Part shown: in pieces, positions 1 to 6,793 of the stretch
How positions within the stretch are numbered: position 1 is the first letter of the stretch
Layout: each line of letters begins with the position of its first letter
Source of the DNA: Burkholderia sp.
GTDB lineage: Bacteria > Pseudomonadota > Gammaproteobacteria > Burkholderiales > Burkholderiaceae
NCBI GenBank assembly: GCA_028292565.1
Contig: JAQGMD010000286.1
Coordinates: 1 to 7,594 of the forward strand
Direction: 5' to 3'
DNA: 7,594 nt
The notes under the pieces: model-generated
The model's database searches: none
Seen by the model: the letters and a program-made list of their open reading frames with translations, nothing else
What the model was told of the DNA's origin: nothing
Translations under genes and position numbers: made by a program

Positions 1-2643
1 GCCCGCGAGGATGGTGAGCGGATGGATGAAACTCTCGTACAGCACGCCGAGCAGCACGTAAATCACCAGCAGCGCCACCACCAGCAGTACCGCCTGGCTG
101 CCTTGCGAGGACTTGAACACCGCGGCGTCGCCGCCGTACGAGGTGATCACGCTCGGCGGCATCTTGATTTCATTCTGGTACTGTTCGATCTTCGCAGACG
201 CTACGCCCAACGGAACGTCGGGCGCCAGGTTGAAGGAAATCGTGATGGCCTGTAGCTGACCCTGGTGGTTGATCGAGGTTGGGCCTACCGTTCTTTCGAC
301 GCTGGCAAAACTGGATAACGGCACCAGGTTGCCGACGTTGTTCCTGATGTAGATGTTATCAAAGGCGCGCTCATCCTGCCTGAACGCATCGGCCACCTGC
401 ATGATGACGTTGTAGTCATTGCTGCTGGTATAAATGGTTGAGACCTGCCGCTCGCCAAAAGCACTGTACAACGCCGTGCGCAAATCCTGCATTTGCACGC
501 CGAGCAGGTTCGCCTTGTCCCGGTCGATCTTGAGCGAGGCTTGCAAACCCTTCAGTTGAGAGTCGCTGGTGGCGTCGCGAAACGCGGGGTCGTTGCGCAG
601 CCGTTCGAGCAGCCTGGTGCTCCATTCATTCAACTCTTCGGCGCGCACGCTTTGCAGCACATACTGATATCGGCTCTTGCTGGAGCGTCCGCCCAGCTGC
701 AGGTTCTGGATCGGCCGGAAGTAGACGGCGATGCCGGGTATCGCCCGAATTTGTTTACGTAGCCCTTCCAGCACTTTCGGCATGGGTTCACGTTCGCCGC
801 GAGGCTTCAGGTTCAGGAACATGCGGCCGGTGTTCTGCGTAGTGTTGCCGCCGATAGTGGAGGCAACGCTGGCGACATTCGGGTCCTTCCTGACGATCTC
901 TTCGACCTGGCTCTGCTTCAATTGCATCGCCTCGTACGAAATGTCCTCGGACGCCTCGGTCGTCACGCTGATCTGGCCTATGTCTTCTTCCGGAAAAAAT
1001 CCTTTCGGAATCGTCACGAATAGCCACGCTGTCAGCACGAAGGTCAGCAGCGCCACGATCAGGATCACCAGTCGATGCTTCAGGCCCCAGTCGAGCGTTC
1101 TGGTATAGCCGCGCAGCATGGCGTTGAACATCCCTTTGCCGTCACGATCGGCGTGATGCACAGCGCCGGGCTTGAGATAGCGGGCGGACAACATCGGCAC
1201 CAGCGTGAGCGATACGATCGCCGACACCAGGATCGCCAGCGAAACCACGACGGCAAACTCATGAAACAGCAATCCGATCACTCCGGGCATGAAGAAGATC
1301 GGGATGAACACCGCGACCAGCGAGACCGATATCGACACGATGGTGAATCCCATCTCCTTCGAACCGACCAACGCCGCCTTGAACGGCTCCATGCCGTCTT
1401 CAATATGGCGCACGATGTTTTCCAGCACGACGATCGCATCGTCGACCACCAGGCCGACCGCAAGCGTGATGCCGAGCAGGGAAATATTGTCGAGGCTGTA
1501 GCCGAATGCATAGAGCAGGGCAACGGCGCCGATCAGGGAAATCGGCAAGGTGACGGAAGGGATGATGGTCGCCACCATTTTGCGCAGGAACAGGAAGATC
1601 ACCATCACCACCAGCGCTATGGTCAGGGCCAGCGTGAGATTGACGTCGTGGATCGCTTCGCGTACCGACACCGAGCGGTCGTTCAGCAGATTGACCTTGA
1701 TCGATGCCGGCATCTGCGCCTGGAAACGCGGCAGCATTTCACGCACGCCGTCCACCACTGCGACAGTGTTCGCATTCGGCTGGCGCTGTATCGCCAGGAC
1801 GATCGAGCGCTCACCGTTGAAGAAGCTGGCGCTCTTGACCGACTCATAACTGTCCTCCACCTGCGCGACTTCACGCAGCCTGATCGGCGAGTTGTTGCGG
1901 CTGGCAATGATCAGGTCCGCAAACTCCTTCGCGTTCTTGAGTTGCTGGTTAGCCTGGATGGTCAGTGTCTGCTGCGGACCGTCGAGTACGCCGACCGGTG
2001 TGTTCGCGTTCGCTGCCCGGATGCCGGACACGAGTTCGTCGAGTGAAATATTGCGTGTGGCGAGCAGTGCGGGATTGACACTGACCCGCACGGCGTAGCG
2101 TTTCTGCCCGAAGATCGACACCTGCGCCACGCCGTTGAGCGTGGAAAGACTTGGCGAGATCAGGTTTTCCGCATAATCGTTAAGTTCCGACAGGCTCAAC
2201 GAGGGCGAAGTGAGCGCGAGCAGCAACACCGGGGCATCGGCCGGATTCACCTTCCGGTAAGACGGCAGGGAAGTCATTTCCTCGGGCAACGCGCGCTGCG
2301 CACGGAGCAACGCCGCCTGTACATCGACGGCCGCAGCGTCGATGTCGCGCGACGGATCGAATTCCAGTGTGACCGATGTGCTGCCAAGGGTACTGGTCGA
2401 ACTGATCACGCTGAGGCCGGAGATCGTGGAGAACTGTTTCTCGAGTGGCAGTGCAACGGACGCCGCCATGGTTTCCGGACTGGCGCCCGGCAGGCTGGCG
2501 CTGACGTTGATGACCGGCGTGTTATAGCTGGGCAGCGCCGCGACCGGTATTTTCAGATAGGCCAGGATGCCTGCGACCACGACAGAAATGCTGAGCAGCA
2601 CGGTCATGATCGGGCGGCGTATGCAGAGTTCGGATATATTCAT
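1..2643 (-). CDS. RND-family multidrug efflux permease (HAE1 / MdtB-MdtC-like), 3' end outside the window
   Basis: This is the inner-membrane, proton-driven pump subunit of a tripartite efflux system, which takes substrates from the periplasm or membrane and passes them to an outer-membrane channel. Reading from the ATG at 2643, the frame stays open for 881 codons to base 1. The family is about 1030-1050 residues, so roughly the last 150 residues (TM9-12) are missing. The N-terminus MNISELCIRRPIMTVLLSIS is typical, with TM1 at about 12-31. The porter-domain motif SASLPGASPETMA is present. TM4 carries the proton-relay pair Asp401-Asp402 in VGLVVDDAIVVLEN, equivalent to AcrB Asp407/408. TM7 begins near 523, followed by GFFPEEDIGQ. 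TM8 is near 852-872 and ends YVLLGVLYESFIHPLTILAG. That last string and SASLPGASPETMA resemble MdtB/MdtC more than AcrB. The gene starts 22 bases after the adaptor stop, so the two are co-transcribed. The family is certain; the substrate is unknown. Confidence 0.96.
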   Translation of the reverse strand, partial: MNISELCIRRPIMTVLLSISVVVAGILAYLKIPVAALPSYNTPVINVSASLPGASPETMAASVALPLEKQFSTISGLSVISSTSTLGSTSVTLEFDPSRDIDAAAVDVQAALLRAQRALPEEMTSLPSYRKVNPADAPVLLLALTSPSLSLSELNDYAENLISPSLSTLNGVAQVSIFGQKRYAVRVSVNPALLATRNISLDELVSGIRAANANTPVGVLDGPQQTLTIQANQQLKNAKEFADLIIASRNNSPIRLREVAQVEDSYESVKSASFFNGERSIVLAIQRQPNANTVAVVDGVREMLPRFQAQMPASIKVNLLNDRSVSVREAIHDVNLTLALTIALVVMVIFLFLRKMVATIIPSVTLPISLIGAVALLYAFGYSLDNISLLGITLAVGLVVDDAIVVLENIVRHIEDGMEPFKAALVGSKEMGFTIVSISVSLVAVFIPIFFMPGVIGLLFHEFAVVVSLAILVSAIVSLTLVPMLSARYLKPGAVHHADRDGKGMFNAMLRGYTRTLDWGLKHRLVILIVALLTFVLTAWLFVTIPKGFFPEEDIGQISVTTEASEDISYEAMQLKQSQVEEIVRKDPNVASVASTIGGNTTQNTGRMFLNLKPRGEREPMPKVLEGLRKQIRAIPGIAVYFRPIQNLQLGGRSSKSRYQYVLQSVRAEELNEWSTRLLERLRNDPAFRDATSDSQLKGLQASLKIDRDKANLLGVQMQDLRTALYSAFGERQVSTIYTSSNDYNVIMQVADAFRQDERAFDNIYIRNNVGNLVPLSSFASVERTVGPTSINHQGQLQAITISFNLAPDVPLGVASAKIEQYQNEIKMPPSVITSYGGDAAVFKSSQGSQAVLLVVALLVIYVLLGVLYESFIHPLTILAG

Positions 2644-2665
2644 TTGGAGTTTTCCCGGCTGACCG

Positions 2666-3808
2666 TCACGCAGCGCGGTCGTTGTTGCCGGCGCCGGCCC
2701 GGGTGTCCCTGACCTTCATGCCGGGCCGCAGGTTTTGCTTGCCATCGACGATGACAAGTTCACCCGGCTCCAGTCCTTTGACGACTGCCTGGTCGCCGAA
2801 CGAATAAACCAGTTCGATGCGTTTCGGCTGCGCGCTTTTGTTCGCATCCACGACATACACCGTGCGGGCATCGACGCCGACGATGATCGCCGCCTGCGGT
2901 ATCACGATGGCATCCTTGATCTCGCGCACCACGGTCTGCAGGGCTACATACTGTCCGGGCCACAGCAACTGATTTTCATTCGGAAAGACCGCCTTGACCC
3001 TGATGGTGCCGTTCTGCGGATCGACCGCATTGTCGACGAAGCTCAGGCCGCCATCGATGCGTGCATTTGCAGCAGGAACCAATGCCGCGACCTTGACCAA
3101 ACCGGCGCCTTTCTGTGCCGCGAGTACTGCATTCAGTTCCGCCTCGGGTACGGTAAAAGTTGCGGCACTCGGATGCAATTGCGAGATCGTGACCATGGGC
3201 GTAGCCATGCCGGGTTGCACCAGGCTGCCGGTGAATACGTTGATTACGCCGGCGCGTCCGGACGACGGTGCGCGGATGGCCTGGTAACTGAGAAGGACGC
3301 GCGCCGCTTCCACCGCTGCGCCGTCGGATTGCAAGGTGGCGTTCTGCGCATCGACCTGCGCCTGAACGGTATCGACTGCGCTTTGTGCGATAAAGCCCTT
3401 CGAGAGCAATTCGCGGCTGCGGGCCAGTTGACGTTGCAGGTCGGCGAGGGACGCCTTGTCTTTTGCGATCTGGGCCTGCGCTTTCTGCAATTCGACGCGC
3501 GCCGCACGGTCATCCAGTGTGAACAGCATTTCGCCTGCTTTGACGAACTGACCTTCCTTGATATGCACCTTCGCGATGACATTCGAGACTTGCGGACGTA
3601 TGTCGACGCTGTTGAGAGAGCTGACATACCCCTTCGCGTCGAGCCGGACCGGCACGTCCATCCGCTTTGCGCTGACCGTGGTGACGGTGGCGGCCGGTGC
3701 CTGGGCCGGCTTGTTGGCATCGGCATTCCGGTTGGCGGGCATGAATAGATACCAGCCCACCAGAACGGCGACCAGTAGTGCGCCTGCGACCAGGATTTTT
3801 TTTTGCAT
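2666..3808 (-). CDS. RND efflux periplasmic adaptor subunit (membrane fusion protein, MdtA/AcrA-like)
   Basis: This adaptor bridges the inner-membrane RND permease and an outer-membrane TolC-type channel. The 380-residue length is normal. Residues 5-23 form an uncleaved signal anchor (ILVAGALLVAVLVGWYLFM); there is no lipobox Cys, so it is not an AcrA-type lipoprotein. The two lipoyl half-motifs are at about 67-99 (SVDIRPQVSNVIAKVHIKEG onward) and 175-200 (IRAPSSGRAGVINVFTGSLV). They flank an alpha-helical hairpin at 101-172. A beta-barrel (about 203-295, including LLWPGQYVAL) and a membrane-proximal domain (about 296-365, ending GLEPGELVIVDGKQNLRPGM) follow. In the hairpin tip, the Arg and Leu of the channel-binding RLS motif align with Arg130 and Leu134, but the Ser position is Ala141, with Ser143 nearby. 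The ATG at 3808 gives a textbook N-terminus but lacks a clear Shine-Dalgarno. Codons 2-5 contain an A9 run. It is the first gene of the operon. Confidence 0.96.
   Translation of the reverse strand: MQKKILVAGALLVAVLVGWYLFMPANRNADANKPAQAPAATVTTVSAKRMDVPVRLDAKGYVSSLNSVDIRPQVSNVIAKVHIKEGQFVKAGEMLFTLDDRAARVELQKAQAQIAKDKASLADLQRQLARSRELLSKGFIAQSAVDTVQAQVDAQNATLQSDGAAVEAARVLLSYQAIRAPSSGRAGVINVFTGSLVQPGMATPMVTISQLHPSAATFTVPEAELNAVLAAQKGAGLVKVAALVPAANARIDGGLSFVDNAVDPQNGTIRVKAVFPNENQLLWPGQYVALQTVVREIKDAIVIPQAAIIVGVDARTVYVVDANKSAQPKRIELVYSFGDQAVVKGLEPGELVIVDGKQNLRPGMKVRDTRAGAGNNDRAA
3796..3804 (-). repeat. A9 homopolymer in codons 2-5 of the adaptor gene
   Basis: The plus strand shows nine consecutive T, read as nine A in the coding strand within Met-Gln-Lys-Lys-Ile. 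A run of this length just after the start codon is a potential slippage site in replication or transcription. A one-base change would shift the reading frame and abolish both the adaptor and, through polarity, possibly the permease. Whether it varies cannot be judged from one sequence. Confidence 0.6.
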
Positions 3809-3990
3809 AAAGGACTTAAGTTATAGATGTCGGTGATGCGGGATGGTTCGTGCGTGTCTCGACGCTGCGCGAGGATACTGCATTGCAGCAGCTTCATCCG
3901 AGAGAAAATGCGTGCCTGAGATGGACAACCCGAGTTTCATGTCTTACTCTGATTGTAATAAATAGGTGGCACTATCCATGTATCGGAATG

Positions 3991-4019
3991 TACCGGTGAT
4001 CAAGACGTGACCGCCGGTA
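3991..4019. promoter_or_regulatory. Imperfect dyad, candidate operator or hairpin
   Basis: The left arm TACCGGTGATCA (3991-4002) faces the right arm TGACCGCCGGTA (4008-4019) across a 5-base centre (AGACG). As plus-strand RNA it would form a 12-position stem with one A/C mismatch and one G-U pair. As DNA it is a dyad with two mismatches of twelve. There is no U-run after it, so it is not an obvious terminator. It lies about 180 bases from the adaptor start and about 270 from phaA. It could be an operator for a dimeric regulator, the hairpin of an intergenic repeat, or chance. Confidence 0.3.
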
Positions 4020-4246
4020 CTGCGGGCTCGGATCTTGCTTGATAAGACGGGGACAGTCTTCATGCGGCTAACGGCCGCGCCTCGCCGTCCCAGCCGGAAT
4101 CTGTCTCTCCGCAGCCATTGATACGTCTCAAGGTGGTTCCTGTTCGATCGAGCTTCTCTCGTCCGGAACGGTATGATCCCAAACCTGTCGCGCATGACTC
4201 ATCAGCGCCGGGTTTGCGCCGCCATGGGTAAGTAAGTGTCAGTATG

Positions 4247-4273
4247 TATTTTGTAGAGCCTTATTTTTGTAGA
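4247..4273 (+). repeat. Short direct repeat in the A/T-rich leader of phaA
   Basis: TATTTTGTAGA (4247-4257) recurs as TATTTTTGTAGA (4262-4273), differing by one T. The second copy ends about 18 bases before the phaA start codon, so the repeat probably lies in or near the transcribed leader. It could be a tandem protein-binding site or part of the promoter; no function is demonstrable. Confidence 0.35.
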
Positions 4274-4291
4274 TGCTAATCGGAGAGCAAA

Positions 4292-5467
4292 ATGACTGAA
4301 GTCGTAATCGTCGCCGCAGGCCGCACCGCTGTAGGCAAATTCGGTGGCTCGTTAGCCAAGATCCCGGCAGCCGAGCTCGGTGCGCATGTAATCAAGGAAC
4401 TGCTGGCCAGGGCGGGCGTCAGTCCCGAGGCAGTGAATGAAGTAATCATGGGCCATGTGCTGACCGGCGGCGCCGGACAGAACCCCGCGCGGCAAGCACT
4501 GATTCGCGCCGGGCTCCCCAATATGGTGCCCGGCTTCACTGTCGGCAAAGTTTGCGGCAGCGGACTCAAGGCAACCCATCTTGCCGCGCAGGCAATTAAA
4601 TGTGGTGATGCGGAAATTATCGTCGCCGGTGGCCAGGAAAACATGAGCGCTGCGCCGCACGTACTGCCGAATTCGCGCGACGGCTTCCGCATGGGCGATG
4701 CCAAGCTGATCGACTCCATGTTGTACGACGGCCTGTGGGACGTGTACAACCAGTATCACATGGGCGTTACCGCGGAGAACCTCGCGAAGAAGTACAACAT
4801 CTCGCGTGAAGAGCAGGATGCATTTGCAGCCGCTTCGCAGAACAAGGCGGAGGCTGCGCAAAAGGCCGGCAGGTTCAAGGACGAAATCATTCCGCTCGAG
4901 ATTCCCGCAAAGAAGGGCTCGATCGTGTTCGACAGCGTTGAATTCATCAAGCTTGGTGTGACGGCCGAAGCCCTCTCTTCATTGCGCCCCGCATTCGACA
5001 AGAACGGCACTGTCACCGCCGGTAATGCGTCCGGCATCAATGACGGCGCGGCTGTCGTCATCATGATGTCGGCGAAAAAGGCTGACGAGCTTGGCCTGAA
5101 GCCGATGGCGCGGATCAAAGCCTATTCCTCCGCTGGCGTGGATCCCAGCGAAATGGGCATCGGCCCGGTACCTGCTACCCAACTCTGCTTGCGCAAAGCG
5201 GGCTGGACGCATCGCGATGTTGATCTCATGGAGATCAACGAAGCCTTTGCCGCGCAGGCGCTGGCCGTCAACAAAGAAATGGGCTGGGACACCAGCAAGA
5301 TCAACGTCAACGGCGGCGCAATCGCGATCGGGCACCCGATCGGCGCATCCGGCGCGCGCATCCTGGTGACGCTGCTGCATGAAATGGTGCGGCGTGATGC
5401 CAAACGCGGTCTTGCTTCGCTCTGCATCGGTGGTGGCATGGGTGTTGCACTCGCGGTCGAACGCTAA
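4292..5467 (+). CDS. phaA: Acetyl-CoA acetyltransferase (beta-ketothiolase), first step of PHB synthesis
   Basis: This cytosolic biosynthetic thiolase condenses two acetyl-CoA into acetoacetyl-CoA and CoA. Its 391 residues match the family length almost exactly. The nucleophile is Cys88 in [11 protein letters not shown]. The second active-site Cys is Cys378 in SLCIGGGMG, His348 lies in [14 protein letters not shown], and Asn316 lies in EINEAFAAQ. These positions agree with the Zoogloea enzyme to within one residue. The motif [16 protein letters not shown] (239-254) is intact. The loop at about 213-224 reads [11 protein letters not shown], where many relatives have a DE..R pattern; Lys220 stands where I recall an Arg that contacts CoA, a mild variation. 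The start is supported by GGAGAG at 4282-4287, four bases before the ATG. phaB follows after 49 bases on the same strand. The phaA name rests on that neighbour; by sequence alone it could equally be called atoB. Confidence 0.96.
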   Translation: MTEVVIVAAGRTAVGKFGGSLAKIPAAELGAHVIKELLARAGVSPEAVNEVIMGHVLTGGAGQNPARQALIRAGLPNMVPGFTVGKVCGSGLKATHLAAQAIKCGDAEIIVAGGQENMSAAPHVLPNSRDGFRMGDAKLIDSMLYDGLWDVYNQYHMGVTAENLAKKYNISREEQDAFAAASQNKAEAAQKAGRFKDEIIPLEIPAKKGSIVFDSVEFIKLGVTAEALSSLRPAFDKNGTVTAGNASGINDGAAVVIMMSAKKADELGLKPMARIKAYSSAGVDPSEMGIGPVPATQLCLRKAGWTHRDVDLMEINEAFAAQALAVNKEMGWDTSKINVNGGAIAIGHPIGASGARILVTLLHEMVRRDAKRGLASLCIGGGMGVALAVER

Positions 5468-5516
5468 GGAGTTGGTAAGTTGTCTTTGATAGTCGTAGTC
5501 TGATAATGGGGGAAAT

Positions 5517-6257
5517 ATGGCTAGAATCGCATTAGTCACCGGAGGCATGGGCGGCTTGGGTGAAGCCGTTTGCATCAAGATGGCAGCACTTGGCTATCAG
5601 GTTGTTACCACGCATTCGCCCGGCAATACCAGGACGCAGGAGTGGCTCGCCTCGATGGAACAGCAGGGCTTGAACTTTCGCGCCTACCCGTGCGACGTTG
5701 CCGATTACGATTCGGCCGCTGAATGCGTGGCGCGCATTACCGCGGACATCGGACCGGTCGATGTGCTGGTGAATAATGCGGGCATTACACGCGACATGAC
5801 CTTCAAGAAGATGGACAAGACCAATTGGGATGCGGTGATGAAAACCAATCTCGATTCCGTGTTCAACATGACCAAGCCGGTATGCGACGGCATGACGGAG
5901 CGCGGTTGGGGACGCATCGTCAATATCTCCTCGGTCAACGGGCAGAAGGGCGCATTCGGCCAGACCAACTACTCCGCCGCCAAGGCTGGGATGCACGGTT
6001 TCACCAAGGCACTTGCGCTCGAAGTGGCGCGCAAAGGGGTCACGGTCAATACCATCTCGCCGGGCTACATCGGCACCAAGATGGTGATGGCCATCCCCTC
6101 GGAGGTCCTCGAAAGCAAAATCATCCCGCAAATCCCGATGGGACGCCTGGGCAAACCGGAAGAAGTCGCCGGCCTGGTCGCCTATCTGGCGTCGGATGAG
6201 GCGGCATTCCTCACGGGCGCGAACATCGCCATTAATGGTGGACAACACATGTACTGA
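5517..6257 (+). CDS. phaB: Acetoacetyl-CoA reductase (NADPH-dependent SDR)
   Basis: This enzyme reduces acetoacetyl-CoA to (R)-3-hydroxybutyryl-CoA, the direct precursor of polyhydroxybutyrate. Its 246 residues equal the length of the Cupriavidus/Ralstonia PhaB. The Rossmann glycine motif is TGGMGGLG (8-15), and NNAG lies at 86-89. The catalytic triad is Ser139 in NISSVNGQKG, Tyr152 and Lys156 in NYSAAKAGMHGF. The PhaB-type segments NNAGITRDMTFKKM and RGWGRIVNISSVNGQ separate it from FabG, its nearest alternative. The C-terminus ANIAINGGQHMY is typical of the family. GGGGGAA at 5508-5514 provides the ribosome binding site. The gene follows phaA and is closed by a hairpin terminator, suggesting a two-gene transcript. 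No PHA synthase lies on either side within the window. Confidence 0.95.
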   Translation: MARIALVTGGMGGLGEAVCIKMAALGYQVVTTHSPGNTRTQEWLASMEQQGLNFRAYPCDVADYDSAAECVARITADIGPVDVLVNNAGITRDMTFKKMDKTNWDAVMKTNLDSVFNMTKPVCDGMTERGWGRIVNISSVNGQKGAFGQTNYSAAKAGMHGFTKALALEVARKGVTVNTISPGYIGTKMVMAIPSEVLESKIIPQIPMGRLGKPEEVAGLVAYLASDEAAFLTGANIAINGGQHMY

Positions 6258-6282
6258 TACGGCACATCGACTGGCCTTCGAG

Positions 6283-6330
6283 CCGGTTCGCGATTGTCTT
6301 TGCCAGGCGATTGCGAACCGGTTTTTATTT
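6283..6330 (+). terminator. Rho-independent terminator after phaB
   Basis: The arms CCGGTTCGC (6283-6291) and GCGAACCGG (6313-6321) pair perfectly over 9 bp around a 21-base loop. They are followed at once by the T-rich tract TTTTTATTT (6322-6330). It starts 25 bases after the phaB stop. The long loop makes it weaker than a textbook terminator, so some readthrough into the next small gene is possible. Confidence 0.8.
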
Positions 6331-6354
6331 TGGCGGTCTGTCAACATGCAAACC

Positions 6355-6360
6355 GGAGGA
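6355..6360 (+). promoter_or_regulatory. Ribosome binding site of the small exported protein gene
   Basis: GGAGGA lies 8 bases before the ATG at 6369. It is the strongest Shine-Dalgarno in the window. It fixes the start at 6369 rather than at an upstream in-frame ATG (6294), which falls inside the terminator loop and would disrupt the signal peptide. Confidence 0.75.
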
Positions 6361-6368
6361 GACTGAAC

Positions 6369-6587
6369 ATGAAAACACTTCTTGCGTTTCTGGTCGCGGC
6401 GACGCTCGGCATGGGCGCGGCTGTCGCGCAAACTCCCGCTCCTGGCAATCAAGGCCCTCCCGCCGCGCCATCGGCCCGGGGCGGCGATACCGCAAAGCCG
6501 CCCCAGCCCGCCAAGAAGGTGAAGGCGAAGAAGGCAAAGAAGATCCGGAAAGCAGCCGCCGGAGTTGATAACCGGCACTTCGCATAA
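6369..6587 (+). CDS. Small exported Lys/Ala/Pro-rich protein of unknown function
   Basis: This is a 72-residue protein that I do not recognise. Residues 1-20 (MKTLLAFLVAATLGMGAAVA) form a clear Sec signal peptide, with an Ala-Val-Ala site for signal peptidase I before Gln21. The mature part of about 52 residues is low in complexity. A Pro/Gly/Ala-rich stretch (21-47) is followed by a basic patch, AKKVKAKKAKKIRKAAAG, at about 48-65, and a short tail ending NRHFA. There are no cysteines in the mature part and no second membrane segment. The predicted product is a disordered, strongly cationic periplasmic or secreted peptide, loosely like acid-shock or histone-tail-like basic proteins in composition only. 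It follows the phaB terminator by 38 bases, leaving little room for its own promoter. It may be expressed by readthrough or from a promoter I cannot see. Confidence 0.75.
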   Translation: MKTLLAFLVAATLGMGAAVAQTPAPGNQGPPAAPSARGGDTAKPPQPAKKVKAKKAKKIRKAAAGVDNRHFA

Positions 6588-6716
6588 TTTATGTTTCAGG
6601 TTTCGAACTATTTCAGGCCAACACCCATCTATTTTTGACGACCTGGAGGGTAGCCGCCGATCGGACGGACCATGTCATTGCAACACCAACGACCGCTGAC
6701 GGCAGTTGCCCCATCA

Positions 6717-6745
6717 TTGGTCCGCTCCCCCTGTCATTTTATGAA
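6717..6745 (+). promoter_or_regulatory. Candidate sigma-70-type promoter for the downstream hypothetical gene
   Basis: TTGGTC (6717-6722) and TATGAA (6740-6745) are separated by 17 bases. They match the consensus at about 3 of 6 and 4 of 6 positions. Transcription would start near 6752, giving a leader of about 40 bases before the ATG at 6794. The match is weak, and the main support is its sensible placement. Confidence 0.3.
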
Positions 6746-6783
6746 TTGAGTTCTAAACTTATTTACCCCGGCCCTGATATTTT

Positions 6784-6790
6784 GGAGAAG
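6784..6790 (+). promoter_or_regulatory. Ribosome binding site deciding the start of the 233-residue protein
   Basis: GGAGAAG ends three bases before the ATG at 6794, with the GGAG core six bases away. The alternative start in the same frame is a TTG at 6635, which would add 53 residues and has no Shine-Dalgarno. The ATG at 6794 is therefore preferred. Confidence 0.65.
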
Positions 6791-6793
6791 TCT

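Larger units (their letters stand above)
3809..4291. other. Divergent intergenic region between the efflux operon and phaA, no convincing gene
   Basis: These 483 bases must carry the promoters of both the leftward efflux operon and the rightward pha genes, but I see no confident -35/-10 pair for either. A minus-strand open frame of 83 codons (4195-3944) has no good ribosome binding site. Its Arg-rich low-complexity composition looks like non-coding sequence. The region holds a small perfect palindrome CTGCA-T-TGCAG at 3878-3888 and a 29-bp imperfect dyad at 3991-4019. It also has nested short inverted repeats: GGGAC at 4050-4054 with GTCCC at 4087-4091, and inside them GCGGC at 4064-4068 with GCCGC at 4074-4078. 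An A/T-rich leader with a direct repeat lies just before phaA. No regulator gene lies between the two divergent transcripts. Confidence 0.6.

Noticed and set aside
1075..2046. Plus-strand open frame of 323 codons
   Set aside because: It lies antisense inside the RND permease, whose own translation is highly conserved. Its product is a low-complexity His/Arg/Gln/Asp-rich shadow without a recognisable domain.
2735..3748. Plus-strand open frame of 337 codons
   Set aside because: It is antisense to the adaptor gene, composition is Arg/Asp-rich shadow sequence, and there is no ribosome binding site.
3244..3897. Minus-strand open frame of 217 codons overlapping the adaptor start
   Set aside because: It is out of frame with the well-conserved adaptor protein, has no Shine-Dalgarno, and is rich in Arg/Pro/Ser as expected of a shifted frame.
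3944..4195. 83-codon minus-strand open frame in the intergenic region
   Set aside because: It lacks a convincing ribosome binding site, is Arg-rich without hydrophobic-core pattern, and spans the dyads of a likely non-coding region. A remnant of a mobile element cannot be excluded.
4213..4280. Candidate sigma-70 promoter before phaA (TTGCGC or TTGTAG with nearby TA-rich hexamers)
   Set aside because: The spacings are wrong (about 9 or 23 bases), or the start site would fall too close to the ATG, so none is reported as a promoter.
6294..6368. Upstream in-frame ATG for the small exported protein
   Set aside because: It falls inside the terminator loop, has no Shine-Dalgarno, and would bury the signal peptide 25 residues inside the protein.
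5532..6578. Minus-strand open frame of 348 codons
   Set aside because: It is antisense to phaB, the terminator and the small gene. It crosses the hairpin and encodes Arg/His-rich sequence with no domain.
6635..6793. N-terminal extension of the 233-residue protein from a TTG at 6635
   Set aside because: There is no ribosome binding site at the TTG, and the extension would overlap a plausible promoter. The ATG at 6794 has a strong GGAGAAG at proper distance.
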